The notes under the pieces were generated by a model, which was given only the letters and a program-made list of their open reading frames with translations, was not told the origin of the DNA and did no database searches. From NCBI GenBank assembly GCA_907163345.1, contig CAJQUN010000051.1:1798001-1862000 (forward strand): a stretch of 64,000 bases of DNA, written 5' to 3'. Position numbers and translations under genes: made by a program. Every line of letters starts with the position of its first letter. The stretch's first letter is position 1. This document shows, piece by piece, positions 53,730 through 64,000 of this stretch. This DNA is from Haberlea rhodopensis (taxonomy: Eukaryota > Streptophyta > Magnoliopsida > Lamiales > Gesneriaceae).

Positions 53730-54782
53730 TCTAGTCAGTAGACCATAGACATATTGATTGCCAATAGACACCAAGTCCTTCTTTATCCAGTAAAGCTTAT
53801 CTAATGTGATCATTTATGTTGTCCACCGAGTTTTTCATTAGACCGATAGACTTTGTCTACTGCCGTTACGTAATCAATAGACTACAACCATCAACTCAAC
53901 TTATTCGCTACATCAGTCGAGTTCTTTCCGCACTTATCTTTAGTTACTCGACTTATCAGTCTTTAGACAAGAAAATAGCTTCTAGTTGCTAACAAAACCT
54001 AAGCAGATTTAAAAATAGCTAAGTAGAGCTAGTGCAGATATTCAACCCCCTTCCTTCTGCATACTTGATCCTAACAATTATATAAATTATAGATAATATA
54101 AATATTATTATTAAAGTATTAAATATTAATATATTATATAAATAATATAATAATAATATTATATTTATATAGTATATTTATAATTATAATAAATATTATG
54201 TAAACATATAATATTTATAATTAATTCTAAATAATATTATATAAATATTATAAATATTATTATTAAAGTATATAAATATTATCTTTCATTTTAATTATTA
54301 AAAATTAAAAAAATATAAAAGAAAAATAATATCATGAAAAAATTGATATGCAGTATGCTATAATAACATGCAAATATAACTTTTTTAAAAATATTTGATA
54401 ATTTTTGGATAATTTTAATTAATTTTACAAATAAAAGATCAAGTCACGAAAATTATATTATAGATTAACCTAAAATATCTAAAGGTACATTACAAATATG
54501 AATAAAATATTTATGAATAAAATATTTATGAATAAAATATAATAAGGTATCGGGTGAGTCTTATGAATTGAAATTGAAACGAGCTGTTACTGATGTGGCA
54601 ATGTGATTCACTTTTAAATTTTGTTTGTACTTACATTGATAAATATAATCTATTAATAATATTAATATTACTGTATATACACATATCGTGAATATCTTTA
54701 TCATGTCCAATTTAATTCACATATCATTAATTTCTTTTATATTTAACGTAAAGTCGTCTCCTCTTGGTAACATAAAATTCAG
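53730..54782. repeat. duplication unit A, right part (solo LTR to 54076)
   Basis: 53730-54076 completes the solo LTR (ends GATCCTAACA). The following AT-rich DNA matches 58606-59172. Relative to unit B, about 430 bp directly after the LTR end, including the expected ATTTA, are missing. Confidence 0.8.
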
Positions 54783-55143
54783 ACCATATCTTATATTATT
54801 CATCAAATTCAATATTCTTCATGTCGAGTTACTACTACATCATGTATAACTCATGTCATAACTTCATATATCACAACAATATCAAGTGCATCATCAACAT
54901 AATCAAACATGTTGTACACCAACTCCATATAATGGCCACATTGTTTTCCATATCAAATATAATGAGCATGTCCCTTTGCTTTATAACCACACTTCATAGA
55001 ATTCTCATACTCGATTCAACCAGAACTCTAGATCACATCATCCCGTAATTATTTCATAATTACTCAATAATTCAACATAACATGTATGATTCATATCTAT
55101 GCATTACATTATATAACATAAAATGACATGTTATATATAAATC
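54783..55143. other. AT-rich spacer
   Basis: No gene or repeat recognised between duplication unit A and the minisatellite. Confidence 0.4.
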
Positions 55144-55915
55144 TATTTGAAAATATCAATATATCAGTACCACAATCAATATATAGTACCACAAACTAGT
55201 TTATCTAGTACCACAATTTGTGGTAATATTTAAGCTAATCGTGGTACTATATATACTGATTTGTGGTACCAAATATACTGATTTGTGTTACTATATAAGT
55301 TAATATGTGGTACTAAATATATTGATTTGTGGTACTAAATAACATATTTTTGGTACTAAATAATAAAATAATACTATATAAGCTACTCTGTGGTACTAAA
55401 TATACTTATTTATGATACCAAATATACTGATCTGTGATACTATATAAGCTAATACATGGTACTAAATATGCTGATTTGTGGTAGTAAATAAATTATTTTT
55501 GATACTAAATAAATAATTTATGGTACTATATAAGCTACTTTGTGGTATAAATATACTGATTTGTGGTACTATATGAGCTGATTTGTGGTACTTAATAACA
55601 TAATTTGTTGTATTATATAAGTTAATTTGTGGTACAATATAACAAAATTTGTGGTACTGTATATACTGATTTATGGTACTATACAAGCTAGTTTGTAGTA
55701 CTATATAAACTAATTTATGGTACTAAATAACATAATTTGTTGTACTATATAAGCTAATTTGATGTACTAAATAACATATTTAGTATATATAGTACCACAA
55801 ATCATTATATATAGTACCACAAATCAGTATATATAGTCCACTTATTATGTTATATAGAACCACAAATTAGGTTATTTAGTACCACAATCAGCATATACTG
55901 TACCACAAATTATTG
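55144..55915. repeat. TGTGGTACTA minisatellite with orientation switches
   Basis: About 30 loose units of 22-28 bp built on TTTGTGGTACTAWATA. From 55144 to about 55215 and from about 55790 to 55915 the units read AGTACCACAAA; the central block reads TTTGTGGTACT. The three blocks therefore form a large imperfect inverted structure. Confidence 0.8.
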
Positions 55916-56613
55916 ATTTCAAGAATAACATATGAACATGTGTGAATTGTTTCTCTGCGTCCCTATTATCCACAAAATAACAAGAAAAAGTTCTGATTGC
56001 GGAAGTTTCCGAGCAGTTGAAATACAAGAACACTTAGACTACATGTTCATTTAATAATTTATTTCTCGGTGATTTAGTAAAACAAAATTCTCAAGTTCCT
56101 TAGTTTATGTGGAATCGATTATCGTTGGTTATGCAAGCTGGAGCTATTATGGCGATTGCTCTGGCTATTGGAGGTGGCAAGTGTAAGAATATATGGAAGT
56201 TGGTCGGTAAATCCAACATGTTAATCAACCACTGTTTTTTGCCACTCATTCAACTCAGCATCCACAAATTTCCGATCGCACAAGTCCTCTAGGATAATTC
56301 TTTTCCTAAATAATCCACATTCATCTCCTTATGTGATATTCAAAACTAGAAGCGTTAAACGTGAAGTCAGCAGTAATGGCATGAAAATGGGTTAAAAGTA
56401 AAATTTAGGGAAGAAGATAGATAGTATTAGGGAGTTTAATTTAAAATAAAGTTAAAATAGTAGGGGCGGAATTTAAAAAAAAAATCACTTGGGGCTGACT
56501 TTTAAACAAACATTGAGTTTGTGTATTTTTTTAACAAGTGTCCTTTATAATATTCCAAAATCTTTTATTTACAATAATTCTATATTCTACCTGTATTTAT
56601 AAATTTATAAATA
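55916..56613. other. spacer without recognised gene
   Basis: A 61-residue plus-strand frame at 56107-56292 has no recognisable domain and unremarkable context, so it was not called. Confidence 0.4.
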
Positions 56614-59172
56614 TATATATACATATTAAATTTTTTTAATTAATTCAATTTATTTAAGCATTTAATTCATTTTGGTGAAACGAAAATAACCAAATAATGG
56701 CAATAATATTAAAATGAAAATATTGGTGAATTGAAAATAATAGATTAAATGACCATAATATATTTACATATTAAACATGGAATTTAATTAATGCAATTTA
56801 TTTATATTTAATCAACAATTTATTTAACTATTTATTTATATTTATTTAAATTAATTATTTAATTTAAAACAAATTAATTTTATTTTATTACTTTAGGTTG
56901 TAATAAAATATTACAATTGATTAAACAGTATGTATAAATAAATAGATATTACAAAATTTATGTTGGATATTAGGTTTTGATATATATCTATTGATCATAT
57001 TCATAAAGACTACCAATGAATTGTAGTCTACGAACTTCTAAGAACTCTACTGATATTGTAGTCTACCAATAAAGAAGCATCAGTAGATATTCAAATATTC
57101 GAATGTTGACAGTACAACTAGCTGTTTCAAGCTAAATAGGAAAGCGGTACAGTTCTACAGAAGCTGTTTCAAGCTAAATAGGAAAGCAGTACAGTTCTAC
57201 AGAAGCTCATAAAATGCATCCTGGCCTTTCGGGAAACTAACAACAATGCACTTAATGCTCATTAATTAAAGAGAACAAAGTAATATAGCATCAGTATGCA
57301 TATTTGGGAATCAGTATTACCGTTGAATTCCTTGAGCTATATAATGAAGACCCTTTTGAGAGAAAAATGAGTTGGCAAACACAAGATAATTATCATTAAT
57401 TCATTATTGCTCAACTACGCTTGCTAGAGTTATTTGCTTATTCAAGAAGCTATTTCAGGCATCGCACCAGTGGCACATCAGATCTTTAAGAGATTATCAG
57501 TGACAACTGATTGTTGCAATTGATTGTACAATCATTCAAACTCTTTTATCCATTTACATCATTGTAAAGAGTGAAATCTCTGTAATAATTGTCATCGTGG
57601 GTCAAACTTCTCTAGATTCACGTTGTAAGAGTGACCTCAGCTGCGGAATTGCTAGGAGTTCCAGTCTGGTTCTGTATGTGTAAATTCAGGACTGAATATG
57701 GGTTCTACAACGAGATTGTATGACTCAAAGTCTAGTGGAATCCTTCCTGCAAAGGAAGAAGATGAGACGTAGGAGCGTTGTTTCGAACTTCCAGAAACAA
57801 ACCTTGTGTCGTTTACATTCTGCATTTATTTACTGTTTATATTAACTGTTGGTGTCTAGTCAGTAAACCATAAACATATTGCTTGCAAATAGACACCAAG
57901 TCCTTCTTTATCCAGTAAAGCTTATCTACTGTGATCATTTATGTTGTCCACCAAGTTTTTCATTAGACCGATTTACGTAATCAGTAGACTACAGCCATCA
58001 ACTCAACTTATTCGCTACATCAGTCGAGTTCTTTCCGCACTTATCTTTAGTTACTCGACTGGTCAGTCTTTAAACAAGAAAATAGCTTCTGCTAACAAAA
58101 CCTAGCAGATTTAAAAATAGCTAAGTAGAGTCGGTGCAGATATTCAACCCCCTTTCATTTGCATACCCAATCCTAACAATTTATTTTAAAATATAAAATA
58201 AAAACAATACAAATGAAGTAAATGACATTATTGATATTTGCATGCATAACATGCATACTGTACAACCATGGATAGTTAAACCCATGTGAGTTGATGAGTT
58301 TATTAATCAAGCCTTAATACCACTCTATCATGTATCCACATGATTATGATGGTTTATTAAAAAACGAACCAAACAATGGATACGACAAGATAAATATCAA
58401 TAATCCCACATAATCATCCCTACCAAATACACCCTTAAATGATGATTTGTCACATATGACCATCTGTTTTCCACTTGCAAATTGTCAAATTGGTAATTGC
58501 TAGTCTAATATGGCAATTGTAAATGAAAATGTATGAATAACTTGCAAGTTTTGAAGTTGTAATTCCTTTTTTTTTAGTGTTTTTTTCAAAATTTCAAATT
58601 GATTATAAAAATTATATATATAATTAAATTATAGATAATATAAAATATTATTATTAAAGTATTAAATATTAATATATTATAAATAATATAATATATTATT
58701 ATATATATAAATAGTATATTTATAATTATAATAAATATTATGTAAAAAAAATATTTATAATTAAGTCTAAATAATATTATATAAATAATATAAATATTAC
58801 TATTAAAGTATATAAATATTATTTTTCATTTTTATTATTAAAAAATAAATAAATATAAAATAAAAACAATATCATGAAAAACATGATATGCAGTATACTA
58901 TAATAACATGCAAATATTATTTTTTTAAAATATTTTATAATTTTGGATAATTTTAATTAATTTACACTTAAAAGGTCAAGTCACGAAAATTATATTAAAG
59001 ATAAACCTAAAATATCTAAAGGTACATTACAAATATGAATAAATATATTAAAATATGAATATTATTATTATTTATACACATTGTGAATATCTTTATCATG
59101 TCCAAATTAATTCACATATTATTAATTTCATTTATATTTAACGTAAAGTCGTCTCTTCTTGGTAACAAAATT
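56614..59172. repeat. duplication unit B
   Basis: Same order as unit A: AT-rich flank, solo LTR, AT-rich flank ending TTTAACGTAAAGTCGTCTC and GGTAACA. Unit B keeps about 430 bp after the LTR that unit A lacks, and has a 41-bp tandem duplication within the LTR (57120-57204). Confidence 0.85.
56961..58178 (-). repeat. Sirevirus-type solo LTR, copy B, with intact target duplication
   Basis: 1218 bp, TGTTGGATATTAGG ... CAATCCTAACA on the plus strand, flanked by ATTTA on both sides (56956-56960, 58179-58183). On the minus strand the start TGTTAGGATTGGG followed by AAAGGGGGTTGAATATC is typical of SIRE/Maximus LTRs. No internal sequence remains, so this is a solo LTR. Confidence 0.8.
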
Positions 59173-59917
59173 TTATCTTAATTTTTTTTTTAAATACAAA
59201 TACTACACGACAACCTAATATTGCATTCCTTTACTTGATTTTGAATAAGTTACAAAGTAACTACGATCCAAAAAGCTAAAAAGAGAAGACGACGAATTGT
59301 ATTCCTACAAAATTATAAGCGTGTGGGGTCGTCGTCCATGAAAATTCATGCAAAACCGTGTTTCTTTAATTTTTAATACACACAATTGTCAAATAATCCC
59401 ACTCCTAAACTTCTAATTTCAACATAATTTACCGAACATGAAAGCAACCCTTTAAATCTTTCTAGAGATGGATTTGTTTAAACATCATTTTTATGATTGA
59501 CTTCATCTTATCTTTTCAAAGTTTGCTTAATATCAAAGAAATGGCCTAAAAAAGATTATATATTAAGCTTTATATATAATGCATGTGATTAATAATCAAG
59601 AAATTAATTAATTAATTATTTTGTTCAAAATTATTGCTTTAAGGATGGATAACGAAGTTTTAAGAAGCTGCCATGGATACAACCATAAAGCGTGCATTTA
59701 CAGATCAACTTACCAAGATTCTCATTATTGCTCCATTCACACCTGACGAGCGAAAAGTTTTCAGTTGAATATGATATTCATAACACTTGAATATCATTTT
59801 ATTGCTTAATCAATTAGGCCTCCTACAAACTACATTTGCTAAATGTAAACCGACAAAATTACATAGTGCATAATAATTTCATATAAGTTATTCGAACCAA
59901 TTTCTTTTCAAAAAAGT
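59173..59917. other. AT-rich intergenic sequence
   Basis: No gene or clear repeat seen. Confidence 0.4.
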
Positions 59918-60262
59918 GAGGTACAACAATTGCCCTTATTATGTGATCCCTCGAAACGTGGTGCTTATGCTGGTGTATGGTTTAAAAGATTTGAGTTGCA
60001 TTGTTACCGTCAGCTATAGCTTTTGGTAAAACGGCAAGCGTTTGATCCTACAATTTGTATCAGAGTTACTGTCACGTGTTCGATTCTCATGAGTTGCAAT
60101 GACTGCAATTATTGGGAGGGGATTGTTGGGGTACAACAATTGACATTATTGTGTGAACGATTGAAACGTGGTGCTTGTGTTGCCGTATGGTTTAAAAGAT
60201 TTTAGTTGCAATATTACTTTTGGTAAAGCGACAAGCGCTTGATTTTACAACTAATTAGGCTT
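59918..60262 (+). repeat. SINE-like sequence with internal direct repeat
   Basis: Two copies of a block with GGTACAACAATTG, GAAACGTGGTGCTT and GTATGGTTTAAAAGATTT (59921-60000 and 60130-60205), each followed by TTTTGGTAAARCGRCAAGCG. Between them, TTGGTAAAACGGCAAGCG and GTGTTCGATTCTC (60077-60089) have the look and spacing of pol III A and B boxes. No poly(A)/(T) tail or target duplication was fixed. Confidence 0.4.
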
Positions 60263-60583
60263 TCCATTAAAAAATTTAAAATTTAGTAGGTGTTCAAAGG
60301 CCGGCGAGTTGGATATCGATACTCAAAAATGAACCTAGTCCTAGTGTGTTCTGTTAAAAAGACCAGATGTAACCTAGAGGAGTTGTTGTTGGCTTTCGCT
60401 ATCACAGATAAATCTTTTGAAGAATACATTTCAATGTTGAAGGCTTGACATATTTGAATTACAGCACTATACACATATGGTCATTATAAATATGTGCAGT
60501 AGTAAGTGAATAACCATAATAAACAATACTTGTTGACAGAAACTTAATAATCTTCGTTTCTGTTATAGTTACCATATTCAGCC
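60263..60583 (+). promoter_or_regulatory. promoter region of peroxidase gene
   Basis: The TATA box TATAAAT (60485-60491) is about 95 bp before the ATG at 60584. AT-rich leader. No other element is claimed. Confidence 0.55.
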
Positions 60584-61907
60584 ATGGCTGCTACCACCAT
60601 CAATTCTTATTTTTCAATCCTAGTTCTATTCATCCTCATGGGAGCATGCAAAGGGCAGCTGTCTGCAAATTTCTATTCTTCAACATGTCCTAATCTCCTT
60701 ACCATCATCAAAACAGCGGTAAACTCTGCAGTGTCCAATGAGGCTCGCATGGGAGCATCATTGCTTCGTCTCCATTTTCACGATTGCTTTGTCAATGTGA
60801 GTTCTATTCATCCTCACTCCTTCTGTCTATTTTCATTAATCTTTTTATAAAAGATTATTATAATCTATTACATGAAATTAATTATGTAACATTGTTAAAT
60901 TCTTTGAAACCTCATGAATGCAGGGATGTGATGCATCAGTTTTACTGGATGATACAGCGAGTTTTACGGGAGAAAAGACCGCTGGTCCAAATGCGAATTC
61001 GTTGAGAGGATTTGATGTGATCGACACCATTAAAACTCAAGTTGAAGGGTCATGTCCTGGAGTGGTTTCTTGTGCTGATATTTTGGCTGTTGCAGCACGA
61101 GATGGTGTCGTAGCGGTTAGTATAATACTGACTCACTTATTGTTAATCTATGACACCAAAATCTAATGAAAATGATATATTTATATATCAATATTTCAGC
61201 TGCAAGGCCCTAGTTGGTCAGTTGCACTCGGGAGAAGGGACTCAACCACCGCAAGTTTGAGTGCTGCAAACAGCCAAATCCCCGCACCAACCTTGAACCT
61301 TAATGCACTTATTTCTTCTTTCTCTAATAAAGGCTTCAATGCCAGGGAATTGGTAGCCCTTTCAGGTAAATATAGACTAAAGAATCAATCATTGTCACAT
61401 TAATAAATAATCTTGATGAAAAATTTAGACAGCAGGGCTTTATATATATATATATATACACACACACGTATGCATGAAAGTATTTAAAAATTTTAAATTA
61501 TATATTTGCATGAATATGCAGGGTCTCACACAATTGGGCAGGCAAGATGCACAACTTTCAGGCCCAGACTTTACAATGAAGCCAACATAGACGCCTCGTT
61601 CGCAACCTCGGTAAAAGCAAACTGCCCCAGCAGCGGCGGAGACAACAACCTGTCGCCGTTGGATACCATTAGCCCAACAGCTTTTAACAACGATTACTTC
61701 AAGAATTTGGTATCCTTGAAGGGACTTCTCCATTCTGATCAGCAACTCTTCAATAACGGCTCCACCGACGCTCAAGTCAGAGCTTATACCTCGAATTCTG
61801 CTACCTTCTTCAATGATTTCGCCAATGCTATGGTCAAGATGTCGAATCTTAGCCCATTGACGGGATCCAATGGGCAGATCAGGGCAAACTGTAGGAGAAC
61901 TAATTAG
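60584..61907 (+). CDS. class III secretory peroxidase, four exons
   Basis: Exons 60584-60796, 60924-61115, 61200-61365 and 61522-61907, all introns GT...AG (127, 84 and 156 bp). The coding length is 957 bp, giving 318 residues, normal for the family. A hydrophobic signal peptide covers about residues 1-24 and the mature protein should begin at QLSANFYSSTCPN, so secretion to the apoplast or cell wall is expected. The distal heme site RLHFHDCFVN has catalytic Arg and His; GCDASVLLDD is the calcium-binding region. VSCADILAVAARDGV, WSVALGRRDS and the proximal heme-ligand motif GSHTIGQARC are all present, as are the conserved cysteines through the C-terminal RANCRRTN. Reaction: oxidation of phenolic donors with hydrogen peroxide. 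The four-exon plan with phase 0, 0, 1 introns is the classic one. It appears intact and is the only ordinary host gene here. Which subfamily it belongs to cannot be told. Confidence 0.95.
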
Positions 61908-61995
61908 CGAAGATCATGATTTTAATTGACTAATGTCTTTGTCAAATATTCTAAAATTTTGTCTTTCCTGATCCATAGTTTCTGCATGTTGAGAA

Positions 61996-62001
61996 AATAA
62001 A
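61996..62001 (+). terminator. polyadenylation signal of peroxidase gene
   Basis: AATAAA about 90 bp after the stop codon. Confidence 0.5.
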
Positions 62002-62039
62002 GTTGATGTTCAGATTAAAGAACATTCACATTTTTGCCT

Positions 62040-62612
62040 TCACTTTTTTTCCTTATTACCTGTAGCGTACTTGCATATATATTAGATTTAAATAAAAATG
62101 TAATTTTAAATTTTATAGAAAATATAATTAGGTTTAACTAATTGTTTTCTCACTAAATATTATTGTGATTATTTTTTTTTTGTTTTTATAAATATAGGGT
62201 ATTAGCGGAGTGATATTTTGGGGAAAAAATTATTATATTTTAAATAATACAAGAATGTTATTATATTATGATACGTTGAGAATCTCTTATGATAATCATC
62301 GACGCTTGGAAATTTAAAATTATGCTTTGTAAATGTGTCTCTCTTGCTTAATATATAATAATAATATAGGGTATATATACATTGAAACGGATCGAGCGAT
62401 AGCCATGCATAAATCTTTTTACAATGGAGAGTTGGTGTATCTATATTTCTACTTTTATTATTCTACTATTTCTTGGGATATTATAGAAAATATTTCTTCA
62501 TCTTCTACTTCTACTTTTAAATTTAAACTGATAGGAAAATTATATCCGATTTAATTTTGTAAACTTCATTAATGGCAAAAATGGACCAAATTAAAATTAG
62601 GGGATTGTTTTC

Positions 62613-62617
<5 letters not shown>
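62040..62617. other. AT-rich intergenic sequence
   Basis: No gene recognised. A 73-residue plus frame (62333-62554) is low-complexity and not called. Confidence 0.4.

Positions 62618-62651
<34 letters not shown>
62618..62651. repeat. (TA)n microsatellite, left part
   Basis: Uninterrupted TA repeat up to the border of the inserted LTR. Confidence 0.9.
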
Positions 62652-62656
<5 letters not shown>

Positions 62657-63292
62657 TGATTCGAGATTTTTCAAATATAAGGTAGAATAAAGTGTTAATG
62701 AAAAAACCACGATAAACACACCAAGATTTTTTACGTGAAAAACCCTCAAATTGAGAGAAAAACCACGGGACCTAGTCCAGTATAAAACTTCACAAGAAAC
62801 GTTGGTGATTTACAAGACTCTCTTGACACAAATGACAATCATCCAATGACTTATATGAGAATCTTAGAAAAACAATAAAAAAGACCGAACAGAAATAATT
62901 TGCTCTCTTCGGAGTCCATTTTGCCCCTCAAAAATCCAGCCTCTGTGCTAAGACCTTCACCTCTTATTTATAGTAGTTATATTGGAGTTACATGGCGGGA
63001 AAGTATTGAATACGCCTCCTTTGATCGTGGCTGAGACATGGAAAACGTGTCCGAGAAATCCGCCCCATTAATGCACTTTCAATCCCCGTCGGTTAATTAA
63101 TTTTAATTATGACCGGGTCTTCCGCTACAATTTAACCAAAATCCCGAAGAAGGTAAAGGATACTCGGTAATAAGCTGCTCGGCATTTCGTCTTCGGTAAC
63201 CATCTCTTCGGTCTAACTTCTGTTCGGCGATTTTAGAATTCGTATCTTAATAAATGGATTTTACCCGAGAAAATCAATATGTCATATGACAT

Positions 63293-63294
<2 letters not shown>
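62652..63294 (-). repeat. probable solo LTR inserted in (TA)n
   Basis: 643 bp with TGATGT ... ACATCA ends (a 6-bp perfect terminal inverted repeat), ATATA on both sides, and TA repeat continuing right and left. The minus-strand TATA candidate ACTATAAATAAG (62967-62978) suggests minus orientation. It contains ACCAAGATTTTTTACGTGAA, a string I associate with widespread plant repeats. The superfamily is not determined. Because the flank is TA repeat, the target duplication is weak evidence. Confidence 0.55.
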
Positions 63295-63357
<63 letters not shown>

Positions 63358-63382
63358 CGTGCGCGCACGTGCGTGCGCGCGC
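63295..63382. repeat. compound microsatellite (TA)n-(TG)n-(CG)-rich
   Basis: TA repeat to about 63338, then TG repeat to about 63357, then alternating GC/GT sequence. The tract is purine-pyrimidine alternating throughout. Confidence 0.9.
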
Positions 63383-64000
63383 TTGAACTTCATATAGACC
63401 CCTATAGTTTTCATAATTATCGTTTTATTTCATCTAGTTTTAACAATAACATCTACTTCCTCTACATTGTATTTTTATGTCAAATCACAAAAGGGTAGGT
63501 GTAATTTTTCTTATATATTTACAAACTAAATGAGTGTTATTGTAATACAACTATTTTATAATGAAGACATATTTAATTGTTCAAACTTTGTAAACAGCTA
63601 TTTTACAATAAATATATATATATCAAAACGACAAGTATCAGTTTCCACAATGTTAAAAGAAATATAAAGAGAAAAAGAAAGGACATTAAAAACGCTATAT
63701 ATTTTGGCAAGTGATAATATCAAAGCAAACAATGTTTGCGCCAAAGCAATTAAATTTAGTTTTCAATTTTACCCTTTTGCTGAACTCCATTCCCTTTATT
63801 CTCTCTTGTGTGAACCCTTTCAAATTAGTTCGATTTTTTCGTAAACATGGTGAGCTTTTTGTTGGGTTTTCGTACCCCGGCGCCAGATCCAAATGCAGCG
63901 AAAATAATACAATAAACAGATCTGACCCAGGGACGATCGATCGCGCCTGATTCATATATAAACATGCAAATATCGAATATTAATGCACGAAAAGAGATTA
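63383..64000. other. intergenic tail with single GATCGATCG site
   Basis: No gene seen. Contains CCCCGGCGCCAGATCC near 63877-63892 and ACGATCGATCGCGC at 63932-63945, about 10 bp before TATATAAA (63953-63962). It may be the start of another element that runs off the window. Confidence 0.3.

Noticed and set aside
56107..56292. 61-residue plus-strand frame
   Set aside because: Short, no domain, no promoter or splice context, and within the expected length of chance frames in this window.
60060..60100. Functional tRNA gene near the B-box-like GTGTTCGATTCTC
   Set aside because: No acceptor stem or anticodon arm can be folded by eye. SINE-like remnant is the most that can be supported.
62333..62554. 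73-residue plus-strand frame downstream of the peroxidase
   Set aside because: Low-complexity Tyr/Ser/Phe composition from AT-rich DNA, no start context or domain.

Overview
The window reads as a heterochromatic, repeat-dense stretch of a eudicot nuclear genome. It holds nested Ty3/gypsy (Tekay-type chromovirus and Athila-type) and Ty1/copia (Sirevirus-type) LTR retrotransposons and one ordinary spliced plant gene, a class III peroxidase at 60584-61907. The broken plus-strand gene starting at 3300 resembles, from memory, lineage-expanded hypothetical proteins annotated in Lamiales (Gesneriaceae). That lineage guess is weak.

Layout. 1-3060: degraded Sirevirus gag (minus), a diverged Tekay-type LTR fragment and a copia-type LTR piece. 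3300-22213: one plus-strand gene, now a pseudogene, split by two insertions: a Tekay element (4116-12645, target duplication CCTCC) and a non-autonomous Athila-like element (14060-21961, target duplication GTGCA). 22920-26168: remains of another Tekay-type element and a Sirevirus LTR stub. 26169-59172: a diverged duplication, with units at 26169-27362 + 53730-54782 and at 56614-59172, each carrying the same solo Sirevirus-type LTR. The first copy was invaded by a 26-kb nest: a rearranged Athila-like non-autonomous element (27363-53729), inside it an autonomous Athila (29043-46153) missing its 3' LTR, and inside that an intact Tekay element (29990-38735, target duplication ATCAC) with a 1508-codon gag-pol frame. 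54783-56613: AT-rich DNA with a TGTGGTACTA minisatellite that switches orientation. 59173-64000: SINE-like sequence, the peroxidase gene, and a solo LTR sitting in a (TA)n microsatellite.

Most striking signal. Retroelement families of unrelated lineages all carry clusters of a palindromic GATCGATC-centred motif with family-specific but self-complementary flanks (GGCGATCGATCGCC, TCGATCGATCGA, ACCGATCGATCGGT). In each case the cluster lies just upstream of the inferred TATA box of a minus-strand LTR promoter. A copia-type LTR has an analogous array of ATCGCCTCAGGCGAT palindromes at the same place. One further cluster is internal, upstream of the second ORF of the 14060-21961 element. This looks like a shared U3 regulatory module acquired repeatedly. 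A second signal is an array of stem-loops in the Tekay LTR with constant loop and covarying arms (30417-30620, 37173-37390).

All coordinates, LTR borders and target duplications were read by eye. No alignment or database search was run.
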